Source of the DNA: Geomonas oryzisoli
Lineage (GTDB): Bacteria; Desulfobacterota; Desulfuromonadia; Geobacterales; Geobacteraceae
Reading direction: 5' to 3'
Assembly: GCF_018986915.1 (NCBI RefSeq)
Contig: NZ_CP076723.1
Coordinates: 2,079,501 to 2,143,500, forward strand
Length of the DNA stretch: 64,000 nucleotides
Positions 37,806 to 46,305 of this stretch are shown piece by piece. Made by a program: the position numbers and the translations under genes. The notes below the pieces were generated by a model. That model saw only the letters and a program-made list of their open reading frames with translations. It was not told where the DNA came from and ran no database searches. Within the stretch, counting starts at the first letter, position 1; the number at the start of each line of letters is the position of its first letter.

Positions 37806-39275
37806 ATGGCAAACAATCTCGGACTTAAAGTCAAGCCGGTCACCGAGACACCTGAATCCGAAATAAAGAGGGTGGCGGCCTGGATCAATACGGAGGAATA
37901 CAAGGAGAAGAACTTCGCGCGTCAGGCCCTGGTGATCAACCCGGCCCACGCCTGCCAGCCGCTGGGTGCCGAGCTCGCCGCCCACGGTTTCGAGGGAAGC
38001 CTTCCCTTCGTGCACGGCTCCCAGGGGTGCGCTTCCTACTACCGCTCGACCCTGAACCGTCACTTCCGTGAGCCGGCTCCGGCCGTCTCCGACGCCATGA
38101 CCGAGGACGGCGCGGTGTTCGGCGGCCAGAACAACCTGCACGAGGGGCTTGAGAACTGCTACAAGCTCTACAAGCCGAAGATGATCTCCGTCTTCACCTC
38201 CTGCATGCCGGAGATCATAGGCGACGACCTGACCGCGTTCATCAAGAACGCGCGCCTCAAAGGGTTCGTCCCCAACGACATTCCGATCCCGTACGCCAAC
38301 ACCCCGAGCTTCAACGGCTCACACATCCACGGCTACGACGCCATGCTGCTCTCCATACTGCAGACCTTGACCAGTGGCAAGAAAGTGGAAGGGCGCTGCA
38401 CCGGCAAGCTGAACCTGCTTCCCGGCTTCGACGCCAACACCGGTAACATCAGGGAGTACAAGCGTATTCTGGAGGCCTTCGGTATTCCCTATACCGTGCT
38501 CGCCGACATCTCCGACGTCTTCGACTCCCCCAACGACGGCACCTACCGTCCGTACCCCGGTGGGACCAAGCTGGAGGACGCCGCCGACTCGATCAACGGC
38601 AAGGCCACCCTTGCCTTGGGGACTTACTCCACCGCCAAGACCTACGGCTGGATCAAGGACAACTACTCCGGCAAGCATGCCAGCATCCCGATGCCTTTCG
38701 GCATCGCCAAGACCGATGCATTCTTGCTGAAGCTCTCCGAGCTCACCGGCAAGCCGATCCCGGCTTCGCTGAAGGAGGAGCGCGGCCATGCGGTCGACCT
38801 GCTGACCGACGCGCACCAGTACATCCACGGCAAGAAGTTCGCCGTCTACGGTGACCCGGATTACCTGCTCGGCCTGGTCTCCTTCCTGCTCGAAGTCGGC
38901 GCCAAACCGACCCACGTGCTCTGCTCCAAGGGCTCCAAGAAACTCGAGAAAGAGCTGCAGGCACTGCTCGATTCCTCTCCGTTTGGCAAGGAAGGGAAGG
39001 TCTACATCAACAAGGACCTCTGGCATTTGAGGAGCCTGGTGATGACCGAGCCTGTCGATGCCATCATCGGCGATACCCACGGCAAGTTCGCCGCACGCGA
39101 TGCCAAGGTGCCGCTGTTCCGCTTCGGCTTCCCGATCTTCGACCGGGTGAACCTGCACCGTGAGCCTCTGATCGGCTACCAGGGCGTCATGAACATGATG
39201 TCCACCATCTGCAACAAGTTCATCGACGTCACCGACGAAACCTGCGATGACCGTCAGTTCGAGATGATGCGTTAA
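37806..39275 (+). CDS. nifK: nitrogenase molybdenum-iron protein beta chain
   Basis: 489 residues. It forms the alpha2-beta2 tetramer with NifD. P-cluster cysteines lie in AHACQPLG, VHGSQGCASYYR and FTSCMPEIIGDD; the NRHFREPAPAVSDAMTEDGA stretch is typical. AAGGAG lies eight bases before the ATG at 37806. A 109-base hairpin element separates it from nifEN. Confidence 0.98.
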   Translation: MANNLGLKVKPVTETPESEIKRVAAWINTEEYKEKNFARQALVINPAHACQPLGAELAAHGFEGSLPFVHGSQGCASYYRSTLNRHFREPAPAVSDAMTEDGAVFGGQNNLHEGLENCYKLYKPKMISVFTSCMPEIIGDDLTAFIKNARLKGFVPNDIPIPYANTPSFNGSHIHGYDAMLLSILQTLTSGKKVEGRCTGKLNLLPGFDANTGNIREYKRILEAFGIPYTVLADISDVFDSPNDGTYRPYPGGTKLEDAADSINGKATLALGTYSTAKTYGWIKDNYSGKHASIPMPFGIAKTDAFLLKLSELTGKPIPASLKEERGHAVDLLTDAHQYIHGKKFAVYGDPDYLLGLVSFLLEVGAKPTHVLCSKGSKKLEKELQALLDSSPFGKEGKVYINKDLWHLRSLVMTEPVDAIIGDTHGKFAARDAKVPLFRFGFPIFDRVNLHREPLIGYQGVMNMMSTICNKFIDVTDETCDDRQFEMMR

Positions 39276-39281
39276 AACCCA

Positions 39282-39390
39282 AAACCGTTAGCCACGGAGG
39301 AAATCTAAGAGAAGCAAAAGACTAAGACTTAACGTTAAGGCTTTTAGGTTTTCTCCGATGTTCTCAGAACTTCTCCGTGGCTAACGGTTT
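39282..39390. repeat. 109-bp element with 18-bp terminal inverted repeats between nifK and nifEN
   Basis: AAACCGTTAGCCACGGAG (39282-39299) and CTCCGTGGCTAACGGTTT (39373-39390) are exact inverse complements. The interior is AT-rich, with a second dyad CTTAACGTTAAG. It has MITE-like build and no coding capacity. In mRNA it would form a long hairpin within the nif operon. Compare the element at 50257-50368. Confidence 0.85.
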
Positions 39391-39412
39391 CAGCCCCAGA
39401 AAGGAGGCTCCA

Positions 39413-42169
39413 ATGGCGAAGCCGGATTGGTACGACACGACAGACTGCGATACACACGACGCTGGGGCTCCCAAGTTCTGCAAGAAATCCGAACCGGGCG
39501 AGGGGACGGAACGAAGCTGCGCCTATGACGGTGCGCGCGTGGTCCTCATGCCCATCACCGACGTCATCCACCTGGTGCACGGCCCCATCGCCTGTGCCGG
39601 CAATTCCTGGGACAACCGCGGGGCACGCTCCTCGGATTCCCAGATCTACCGCCGCGGCTTCACTACGGAGATGCTGCAAAACGACGTGATCTTCGGCGGC
39701 GAGAAGAAGCTGTATCGCGCCATCCAGGAACTGGCGGCGCGCTATCCGGAGGCGAAAGCGATCTTCGTCTACGCCACCTGCGTTACCTCCATGACCGGCG
39801 ACGATATCGAGGCCGTCTGCAATGCCGCCAGGGACAAGGTGAACATCCCGGTGATCCCGGTCAACACGCCTGGCTTCATCGGCGACAAGAACATCGGCAA
39901 CCGTCTTGCGGGCGAAACCCTTTTCAAATACGTAATCGGGACCGCCGAGCCCGAGTACACCACCGACTACGACATCAACCTGATCGGCGAATACAACATC
40001 GCCGGAGACCTGTGGGGCATGCTGCCGCTCTTCGATCGACTGGGGATTCGCGTTCTCTCCTGCATCAGTGGCGATTCCAAGTTCGAGGACCTGCGTTACG
40101 CACACCGCGCCAAGCTGAACGTCATCGTCTGTTCCAAGAGCCTGACCAACCTCGCCAAGAAGATGCAGAAGAACTACGGCATCCCGTATCTGGAGGAATC
40201 CTTCTACGGCATGACCGACGTGGCCAAAGCGCTGCGGGATATCGCACGGGAGCTGGACGACCGGGTGAACGGCCTGGAGAAAAGGGTGATGCAGGACCGG
40301 GTGGAAAAGCTGATCGCCGAGTGCGAGGCCACCTGCCGCGCGGAACTTGCTCCCTACCGCGCCCGACTGGAAGGGAAGAGGGCGGTGCTCTTTACCGGCG
40401 GGGTTAAGACCTGGTCCATGGTCAACGCGCTTGCCGAGTTGGGGGTCGAGATCCTCGCCGCCGGCACCCAGAACTCCACCCTTGAGGACTTCTACCGGAT
40501 GAAGGCGCTGATGCACGAGGATGCCTCCATCATCTCCGACACCAGTACGGCCGGGCTCCTTAACGTCATGTACGACAAGCTTCCCGACCTGATCGTTGCA
40601 GGCGGCAAGACCAAGTTCCTTGCATTGAAGACCAAGACCCCGTTCCTGGATATCAACCACGGACGCTCGCATCCCTATGCCGGATACGCCGGCATGGTTA
40701 CCTTCGCCAAGCAGCTTGACTTGACGGTGAACAACCCTATCTGGCCCGCTCTCAACGGCAAAGCCCCCTGGGAGAAGGATGCCGCTGCACTGGAAGCGGA
40801 TCTGGCTATAACATCAGGGCACGCAGCCGCGTTTGCTGCCATCGAGATGAAAGGATCGCGGGTGAAGGTGCCCACCAAAAACGCAACGGTGAACCCACAG
40901 AAGAACTCACCGGCGTTGGGCGCAACGCTGGCCTATCTCGGCATCGACGGTATGCTGGGCCTCTTGCACGGCGCCCAGGGCTGTTCCACCTTCATTCGGC
41001 TGCAACTCTCCCGACACTTTAAGGAGTCCATCGCGCTCAATTCGACCAGCATGAGCGAGGATGCCGCCATCTTCGGCGGCTGGGAGAACGTGAAGATGGG
41101 CCTGAACCGCGTCATGGAGAAGTTTAAGCCCGCCGTAGTCGGGGTCATGACCACCGGGTTGACCGAAACTATGGGCGACGACGTGAGAAGCGCGATCGTG
41201 CAGTTTAGAGAAGCCCACCCCGAGCACGATGATATTCCTGTGATCCATGCTTCCACCCCTGATTATTGCGGGTCGATGCAGGAAGGGTATGCCGCCGCGG
41301 TCGAAGCGATCGTCGCAACTGTGCCGGAAGGAGGCGTCTCAATACCTGGACAGGTAAGTATCTTGCCGGGTTGCCAGCTAACTCCCGCCGAGATCGAAGA
41401 AATTGCTGAGATCTGCCGTGCTTTCAGTCTTGATCCGGTGGTTATTCCCGACATCTCCAATGCCCTGGACGGCCATATCGATGCGACAGTTTCGGCTCTG
41501 TCCACCGGAGGGGTCAGCATCGAGCGGATCAAATCTGCCGGAAGAAGTGTCGCCACCCTGTACTTTGGTGATTCGCTGACTGACGCCGCCACCATTCTCA
41601 AAGACAAGTTCGGCATCCCGAGCTACGGCTTCACCTCGATCACTGGCCTTGTCGAGTCTGATCATTTGATGACCACGCTCTCTGCGATTGCGGGGAGGCC
41701 GGTTCCGGATAGGTTCCGACGCTGGAGAAACCGCCTCATGGACGCCATGGTCGACAGCCACTACCAGTTCGGCCAAAAAAAGATCGCGCTCGCCCTGGAG
41801 GCCGATCACCTGAAAGGAATGACCAGCTTCCTCAACGGTCTCGGCTGCGAGATCCAGGTCGCCATAGCGGCCACCAGGACCCGGGGACTAGACCAGTTGC
41901 CGGTAGAACACCTCTTCGTAGGGGATCTCGAGGACCTGGAGCAGGCGGCTGCGGGAGCGGACCTGCTGGTGGCCAACTCCAACGGTCGCCAGGCGGCCAA
42001 GAAGCTTGGGATCGGCGCGCACCTGAGGACAGGCATGCCGGTGTTCGACCGACTCGGGGCGCACCACAAGATGTGGGTAGGCTATCAGGGAACGCTGAAC
42101 CTGATTTTCGAACTGGCCAACATCTTCCAGGCCAACGCCAAGGAAGCACAGAAGCTGGCGCACAACTAA
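39413..42169 (+). CDS. nifEN: fused nitrogenase cofactor scaffold NifE-NifN
   Basis: 918 residues. Residues 1 to about 470 are NifE (RSCAYDGARVVLMPITDV, LVHGPIACAGNSWDNRG, TCVTSMTGDDIE). A linker of about 20 residues leads to NifN from about 490 (LHGAQGCSTFIRLQLSRHFK, MTTGLTETMGDDV). NifEN is the scaffold on which the NifB-derived cluster matures to FeMo-cofactor with molybdenum and homocitrate. The single-chain fusion is known from Geobacter. The ATG at 39413 follows AAAGGAGG; the longer frame from 39377 lies partly in the repeat. Both halves look complete. Confidence 0.96.
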   Translation: MAKPDWYDTTDCDTHDAGAPKFCKKSEPGEGTERSCAYDGARVVLMPITDVIHLVHGPIACAGNSWDNRGARSSDSQIYRRGFTTEMLQNDVIFGGEKKLYRAIQELAARYPEAKAIFVYATCVTSMTGDDIEAVCNAARDKVNIPVIPVNTPGFIGDKNIGNRLAGETLFKYVIGTAEPEYTTDYDINLIGEYNIAGDLWGMLPLFDRLGIRVLSCISGDSKFEDLRYAHRAKLNVIVCSKSLTNLAKKMQKNYGIPYLEESFYGMTDVAKALRDIARELDDRVNGLEKRVMQDRVEKLIAECEATCRAELAPYRARLEGKRAVLFTGGVKTWSMVNALAELGVEILAAGTQNSTLEDFYRMKALMHEDASIISDTSTAGLLNVMYDKLPDLIVAGGKTKFLALKTKTPFLDINHGRSHPYAGYAGMVTFAKQLDLTVNNPIWPALNGKAPWEKDAAALEADLAITSGHAAAFAAIEMKGSRVKVPTKNATVNPQKNSPALGATLAYLGIDGMLGLLHGAQGCSTFIRLQLSRHFKESIALNSTSMSEDAAIFGGWENVKMGLNRVMEKFKPAVVGVMTTGLTETMGDDVRSAIVQFREAHPEHDDIPVIHASTPDYCGSMQEGYAAAVEAIVATVPEGGVSIPGQVSILPGCQLTPAEIEEIAEICRAFSLDPVVIPDISNALDGHIDATVSALSTGGVSIERIKSAGRSVATLYFGDSLTDAATILKDKFGIPSYGFTSITGLVESDHLMTTLSAIAGRPVPDRFRRWRNRLMDAMVDSHYQFGQKKIALALEADHLKGMTSFLNGLGCEIQVAIAATRTRGLDQLPVEHLFVGDLEDLEQAAAGADLLVANSNGRQAAKKLGIGAHLRTGMPVFDRLGAHHKMWVGYQGTLNLIFELANIFQANAKEAQKLAHN

Positions 42170-42215
42170 AGCAGGTTAAATCTCAACCTCAACCTGGCTT
42201 TTAAGGAGACTCGCT

Positions 42216-42605
42216 ATGAAGATCGCTTTTACTACCAGCACGGGCGAAACCATCGACATGCATTTCGGTCAGGCGGAGTCCTTCCACATCTGGGAGGTGG
42301 GGCCGGAAGAGGCACACTACGTCCAGACCGTCTCCGTGAGTGAGCACGGCAGCGACGAGGAGGACCGTATCGCCGCCCGCGCCAACCTCCTCTCGGACTG
42401 CGCCATCGTCTATACCATGCAGATCGGCGGTCCGGCGGCTGCGAAACTCGTGGCCAAACGGATCCACCCCATGAAGACCAACGTCGAGGTGGGGCTCAAA
42501 GAGTCGATCGAGAAGATGCAGGAGGTACTGAGGGGAAACCCGCCGCCCTGGCTGCGCAAGGCGATGAACAAGGACCAGGCGGGATCATTTCTGGACGAAG
42601 ACTAG
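42216..42605 (+). CDS. nifX: NifX-type iron-molybdenum cofactor-binding protein
   Basis: 129 residues: MKIAFTTSTGETIDMHFGQA at the start, with the NifX/NifB-C/NafY fold pattern (DMHFGQAESFHIWEV, AIVYTMQIGGPAAAKLV). It carries cofactor precursors between NifB and NifEN. AAGGAG precedes the ATG at 42216. The last codons and the downstream bases are duplicated 25 bases further on (42591 and 42616). Confidence 0.9.
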   Translation: MKIAFTTSTGETIDMHFGQAESFHIWEVGPEEAHYVQTVSVSEHGSDEEDRIAARANLLSDCAIVYTMQIGGPAAAKLVAKRIHPMKTNVEVGLKESIEKMQEVLRGNPPPWLRKAMNKDQAGSFLDED

Positions 42606-42720
42606 CCCCCTCCCCCTGGACGAGGACTAGCCTCCCCCCGGAGGGGGGAGGTTGGAGGGGGGGAAGCAGTGTTGCGCGGACTGCTTCCCCCTCCCTAACC
42701 CTCCCCCTCCGGGGGAGGGA
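42606..42720. repeat. GC-rich palindrome cluster (copy 2) with duplicated nifX 3' end
   Basis: CTCCCCCCGGAGGGGGGAG (about 42632-42650) and CCTCCCCCTCCGGGGGAGG (about 42699-42718) flank AAGCAGTGTTGCGCGGACTGCTT, itself an inverted repeat. CTGGACGA(A/G)GACTAGCC is present twice with a 25-base offset. The remainder to 42801 is the fdxB leader. Confidence 0.75.
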
Positions 42721-42801
42721 ACAAGACCGAGAGACTCCGCTTAACATTAATTCGATGCATTAACTATCAGCTGATAACTGACTTACAAAAGGAGAATTAT
42801 C

Positions 42802-43065
42802 ATGGCTTACATCACCGGTTTGACCAAGAGCAAAAAAGAATGGACCCCCGAATTCATCGTCGCCATCGACGACGAGACCTGCATCGGCTGTGGCCGCTGT
42901 TACAAGGTCTGCGCACACGACGTGCTGAGCTTCGAGGAACTGGACGAGGACGATTCGGCGAAGATGTTCATGAAAGTGGAGAATCCCGGCAACTGTATCG
43001 GCTGCGGGGCCTGCGGCAGGACCTGCTCCAAGAAGTGCTTCAGCTTTGCGCCGGTAGAGGCGTAA
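42802..43065 (+). CDS. fdxB: nif-specific ferredoxin III (two 4Fe-4S clusters)
   Basis: 87 residues. CIGCGRCYKVC and CIGCGACGRTC...KKC supply the cluster ligands. The MAYITGLTKSKKEWTPEFI start and the acidic ELDEDDSAKMF insert are typical of nif-specific ferredoxin III. It probably supplies low-potential electrons to cofactor assembly or the Fe protein. AAAGGAG precedes the ATG. Confidence 0.9.
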   Translation: MAYITGLTKSKKEWTPEFIVAIDDETCIGCGRCYKVCAHDVLSFEELDEDDSAKMFMKVENPGNCIGCGACGRTCSKKCFSFAPVEA

Positions 43066-43073
43066 GAAACGTT

Positions 43074-43101
43074 TCCCCCCCTCCCTTGACGGGAGGGGGG
43101 A
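43074..43101. repeat. GC-rich palindrome (copy 3)
   Basis: CCCCCCTCCC, TTGAC, GGGAGGGGGG: a 10-base perfect inverted repeat just after fdxB. Confidence 0.75.
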
Positions 43102-43119
43102 CTTTCACGGAGGTGAAAC

Positions 43120-43449
43120 ATGTTATTCGCCGTTGCATCCAGGGATGGGAAGGAGATAAACCAGCACTTCGGCCACGTCGAGCGCTTCCTCATTTACCAG
43201 GTGGAGGACGATGGCGTTACCTTTTTGGAAGAGCGTCCTGTCGAGAAATACTGCCGCTTCGATCCGGAGCATCCGTTACGCGCCCACACGCTCAAGGACA
43301 CCGCGGACGCACTCAAGGGATGCCGTGCGGTGGTCTGCTCCATGATAGGCGAGGCTCCCAAGATGGAACTCGAGCGCCTGGGCGTGGAACCGTACGTCGT
43401 GGAAGGCGAAATAGAACCTATCCTGAGGGATCTAGCGCGAGTGCTGTAA
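43120..43449 (+). CDS. second NifX/NafY-like cofactor-binding protein
   Basis: 109 residues: MLFAVASRDGKEINQHFGHV, with the characteristic NQHFGHVERFLIYQV and VVCSMIGEAPKMEL. It is a single dinitrogenase iron-molybdenum-cofactor domain. Together with nifX it brackets fdxB. GGAGG precedes the ATG at 43120. The precise role (carrier, chaperone or NafY-like) cannot be assigned. Confidence 0.85.
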   Translation: MLFAVASRDGKEINQHFGHVERFLIYQVEDDGVTFLEERPVEKYCRFDPEHPLRAHTLKDTADALKGCRAVVCSMIGEAPKMELERLGVEPYVVEGEIEPILRDLARVL

Positions 43450-43512
43450 AAGCGTTCTTTCTCATCCTCAACCTTAACCTCAACCTGCCTTAGTCTCTCA
43501 GTTGGTGATTCA

Positions 43513-44304
43513 ATGGAGAATTCATTCAACCACTGCAACCTTCCCCCGTGGGTCATCGCCTCCCGTCATTTCAACGACAACCCGCAGCCCTTGGAAATCC
43601 AGGGGGTGCGCGCAGTGAATCGCTTCCTGTTCGACAAACTGGACGGCATCACGTCACATGAGGAGCGTGCTGCTGTCTTCAACGACTACATGTCGGTGAA
43701 ATTCCAGTTGCACCAGTGGCAGCAGGAGACGGCGACAGCACGCAAGAGCCTGAAAAACAGCTACCTGCGTTTCCTCAGGGGATGGATGATGGACTCCAAC
43801 TCCGTGGAGGGCGCGGTTCTGAAAGGATGGGTGGAGAGCAGGATGGGGCTGGCTCCGACTTTCCACAACGTGCGCATCGCAGGAATACACGATGAGAATT
43901 ACCTGCAGTACGCCGTGGACCGCACCAAGGGGAGCGCGCGCACTTCCGCGATCAATTCCCAACTCGACCTGCTCTACGAGTACTCGCAGTACGAGCTTGC
44001 CAAGAGATATCCGGACCGCCGGCACCTCACCCTGTACCGCGGCACATTTGACCGCTCCGAGTACGATGTTCTCGAGCCCCTATCAAAGCGTGAAGAGATC
44101 GTCCGCCTCAACAACCTCAACTCCTTCACGACGGACGAGGAACGCGCCTGGGAGTTCGGCTTCATCGTGTGGCAGGTGCAGGTCCCCCTGGCTAAGGTAT
44201 TCTTCTACAGCGAATTGCTTCCCAACTCGATATTGAAGGGGGAGGGGGAATGCCTCGTGATCGGCGGCGAGTACCGCGTCAAGCGGCTGATGTGCACTGT
44301 TTAG
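43513..44304 (+). CDS. draT: NAD+-dinitrogenase reductase ADP-ribosyltransferase
   Basis: 263 residues. It switches nitrogenase off by attaching ADP-ribose to the NifH arginine (Arg99 here) when ammonium or darkness/energy signals demand. Family stretches seen: FNHCNLPPWVIASRHFNDNP at the start, LYRGTFDRSEYDVL (NAD-binding region) and LNNLNSFTTDEERAWEFG. It is the last gene on the plus strand of the nifH block. The ribosome site before the ATG is weak. draG lies beyond the tandem array on the opposite strand. Confidence 0.92.
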   Translation: MENSFNHCNLPPWVIASRHFNDNPQPLEIQGVRAVNRFLFDKLDGITSHEERAAVFNDYMSVKFQLHQWQQETATARKSLKNSYLRFLRGWMMDSNSVEGAVLKGWVESRMGLAPTFHNVRIAGIHDENYLQYAVDRTKGSARTSAINSQLDLLYEYSQYELAKRYPDRRHLTLYRGTFDRSEYDVLEPLSKREEIVRLNNLNSFTTDEERAWEFGFIVWQVQVPLAKVFFYSELLPNSILKGEGECLVIGGEYRVKRLMCTV

Positions 44305-44334
44305 TTGAAGCTCAATGCTTGAAAATTTATCACT

Positions 44335-44850
44335 TGCGATCGAGAACTCATGATTTGCGATCAACAACTCATCAGTTGCCGGGTCCACAACTTGTCAACC
44401 GCGGTTCACGTCTTATAAATCCCGGTTCACGGCTTATCAATCGCGGTTCACGTCTAATAAATCGTGGTTCACGTCTAATAAATCGTGGTTCACGTCTAAT
44501 AAATCGTGGTTCACGTCTAATAAATCGTGGTTCACGTCTAATAAATCGTGGTTCACGTCTAATAAATCCGGGTTCACGTCTAATAAATCCGGGTTCACGT
44601 CTAATAAATCCGGGTTCACGTCTAATAAGTCCGGGTTCACGTCTAATAAATCCTGGTTCACGTCTTATAAATCCCGGTTTACGGCTAATAAATCCTGGTT
44701 TACGGCTAATAAATCATGGTTTACGGCTAATAAATCCTGGTTTACGTCTTATCAATCGCGGTTCACGGCTTATCAATCGGGATCAACGACTTATCGGCCG
44801 CGACCAATAAGTTATCCATCGGGTTCAACAAGTTGTCAACTGCGATCGAC
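44335..44850. repeat. 21-bp tandem repeat array (about 20 clear units plus degenerate flanks)
   Basis: The unit is ACGTCTAATAAATCGTGGTTC. Units at about 44436-44560 are six identical copies; downstream versions change CGTGG to CCGGG, then CCTGG, and both edges decay to TTGCGATCAACAACTCAT-like forms. The period is exactly 21, two turns of B-DNA. Because 21 is a multiple of three, it stays open on both strands (RLINRGS one way, DLLDVNH the other), but no ribosome site or start supports translation. It lies between the convergent draT and draG. Confidence 0.9.
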
Positions 44851-44863
44851 ATCTCACCGCCGG

Positions 44864-45769
44864 CTACAACCTCTGCACAAGCGGCGACAGCCGCATCAAC
44901 TGCTCGGCCAGGTCTGATATCTCGGCGACCAAATCCTTTGCCAGTTTCTTCCTCCATCTGGACGGAATTCCCTCTTCTCCATAATAAGCTCCGGCGAGGG
45001 CGCCTGCTACGGCGCCGGTCGTGTCGGCGTCCCCCCCCTGGTTGACGGTGTCGATGACGCAACCTTCGAAAGAGCGCGACCGGAAGAAACAGTGGAAGAC
45101 TGTCTGCATGGTGTCCACCACGTAGCCTGTAGCCAACCCCTTGTATGGATCAAAAGCAAAGGAGGGATGCAGGGAAATGAGTTGGTCCGCCTCCCTGCGC
45201 AGTTGCAGCATGGAGCGCCCCGTAAGCGCCAGGTGCAACAGCCGACCCAGGTATATGGAGGCGGAATCGGAGTAGGGGTGGTTGTGGGTAAGATGGGCCT
45301 GCTCGAGGGTGAGACGGTCCAGTAAAAGATCATTGCCGACGGTGCAGAGGGCGACGGGCAGTGTCCGCATAGCCGCACCGTTGCCGCCATCCCACTCGTT
45401 GGGAGGAGTTTCCAGGATACCGCGCAGCATGTAATTCCTGATGCCGCGCCGGCAGGTGTCACCGACATCGATGGGCTTGGACTTGAGCCAGCCAGCAAGA
45501 TTATCGGCTGCCGCCTGCAGGTTCCATCCTCCTTCCTTTACGATGGCCCGCGCAAGGCAAAGAGACATCTCGGTATCGTCGGTCACCTGTCCTGGCTTCA
45601 ATCGGAGCCAACCGCCTCCCACCATCTCTTTCAGGACTCCGTATTTGTCCTTTATCTCCCCACGCGTCATGAACTCAACGGGAGCCCCAAGCGCGTCGCC
45701 GACCGCAAGCCCGATGAAGGCACCCCGAGCGCGGCTGATGACATCGCTATGTAAGAAATGGCCGCTCAT
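44864..45769 (-). CDS. draG: ADP-ribosyl-dinitrogenase reductase hydrolase
   Basis: 301 residues. It removes ADP-ribose from NifH, reactivating it. Dinuclear-metal motifs: GLAVGDALGAPVEF, VTDDTEMSLCLA (D/E ligands) and NQGGDADTTGAVAGALAGA. MSGHFLHSDVISRARGAFIG is taken as start (ATG at 45769); its ribosome site is weak. Convergent with draT, unlike the draT-draG operon of purple bacteria, so the two enzymes can be expressed independently. Confidence 0.92.
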   Translation of the reverse strand: MSGHFLHSDVISRARGAFIGLAVGDALGAPVEFMTRGEIKDKYGVLKEMVGGGWLRLKPGQVTDDTEMSLCLARAIVKEGGWNLQAAADNLAGWLKSKPIDVGDTCRRGIRNYMLRGILETPPNEWDGGNGAAMRTLPVALCTVGNDLLLDRLTLEQAHLTHNHPYSDSASIYLGRLLHLALTGRSMLQLRREADQLISLHPSFAFDPYKGLATGYVVDTMQTVFHCFFRSRSFEGCVIDTVNQGGDADTTGAVAGALAGAYYGEEGIPSRWRKKLAKDLVAEISDLAEQLMRLSPLVQRL

Positions 45770-46168
45770 GGCCGAAACTCTGCAATAACCAATCCGCCGG
45801 CACCCACAGCCGGCACCAGCGGAGAGAACAAGTCCAGGCGCAGGTTTCATCGCTATCCGCATAGCGGGAAAAGAGGAGCTTGCTACCACAGCGCCATCAG
45901 CAATGCACAAAATTTAGTCTGATGGTGGCATTCGTAAGCAGAACAACAGCAAGAAAAATTGAAAACAAGAGCACCGGAACGTACTGGCATACACCATCCG
46001 CACAAGGAATTCGGCCGGCAAGACAGAAGCTCCGATGTCCTGGGGCGATTCCGGGTAACGTGCTCTTTCTGCAAGGGTTACCGGCGATTCGTTTTCGGCT
46101 CACTTGGCTTATGCTTCGTCGGTTTCTGATGAGAGGGAGAAATTGTAGACGGAACCGGAGCCGGAAGC
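45770..46168. other. divergent intergenic region between draG and nifB
   Basis: About 400 bases. It must hold the draG promoter and the activator site for the nifB sigma-54 promoter. TGGCATTCGTAAGC (about 45928) resembles a -24/-12 box but the spacing is one base short. No NifA-type site and no supportable gene. Confidence 0.4.
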
Positions 46169-46184
46169 TGGCACGCTAAATGCT
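46169..46184 (+). promoter_or_regulatory. sigma-54 promoter of nifB
   Basis: TGGCACGCTAAATGCT matches TGGCACG-N4-TTGCT in all but one base, with correct -24/-12 spacing. Start of transcription is expected near 46194, only a few bases before the antitermination leader. Confidence 0.9.
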
Positions 46185-46198
46185 CATAAGAGGTCAAA

Positions 46199-46273
46199 GG
46201 TACAACGTTGTATCTGACAGTGACGGCAACGATGCCCGGCGGATAGAGATATCCGACCGGGCATTTTCGTTTT
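46199..46273 (+). promoter_or_regulatory. ANTAR-type antitermination leader of nifB
   Basis: P1: GGTAC, loop AACGTT, GTATC (46199-46214). After 10 bases comes P2: GGC, loop AACGAT, GCC (46225-46236). Both loops have A1 and G4. The terminator pairs ATGCCCGG (46232-46239) with CCGGGCAT (46257-46264), with an inner CGGATA/TATCCG stem and GAGA loop, followed by TTTTCGTTTT. P2 shares 46232-46236 with the terminator, so they exclude each other. The layout is the same as in the nifH leader. Confidence 0.87.
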
Positions 46274-46305
46274 CAGGACCGCCTGAAAGAATCAAGGAGG
46301 ATGAC

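Noticed and set aside
39276-39412. ANTAR leader before nifEN
   Set aside because: Only the long inverted-repeat element is present; no pair of A1/G4 hexaloops with a terminator.
44250-44810. Open frame of RLINRGS heptads through the 21-bp array
   Set aside because: The 21-bp period keeps any frame open on both strands; it begins inside draT, has no ribosome site, and the edges decay without regard to codons.
44335-44850. The array as a CRISPR
   Set aside because: Units are contiguous 21-bp copies without unique spacers, and no cas genes are near.
45928-45943. Second sigma-54-like box before nifB
   Set aside because: TGGCATTCGTAAGC has GG and GC one base too close for a -24/-12 element.
45880-46179. 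Possible small gene upstream of nifB
   Set aside because: It is Arg-rich without family resemblance or ribosome site and spans the sigma-54 promoter.
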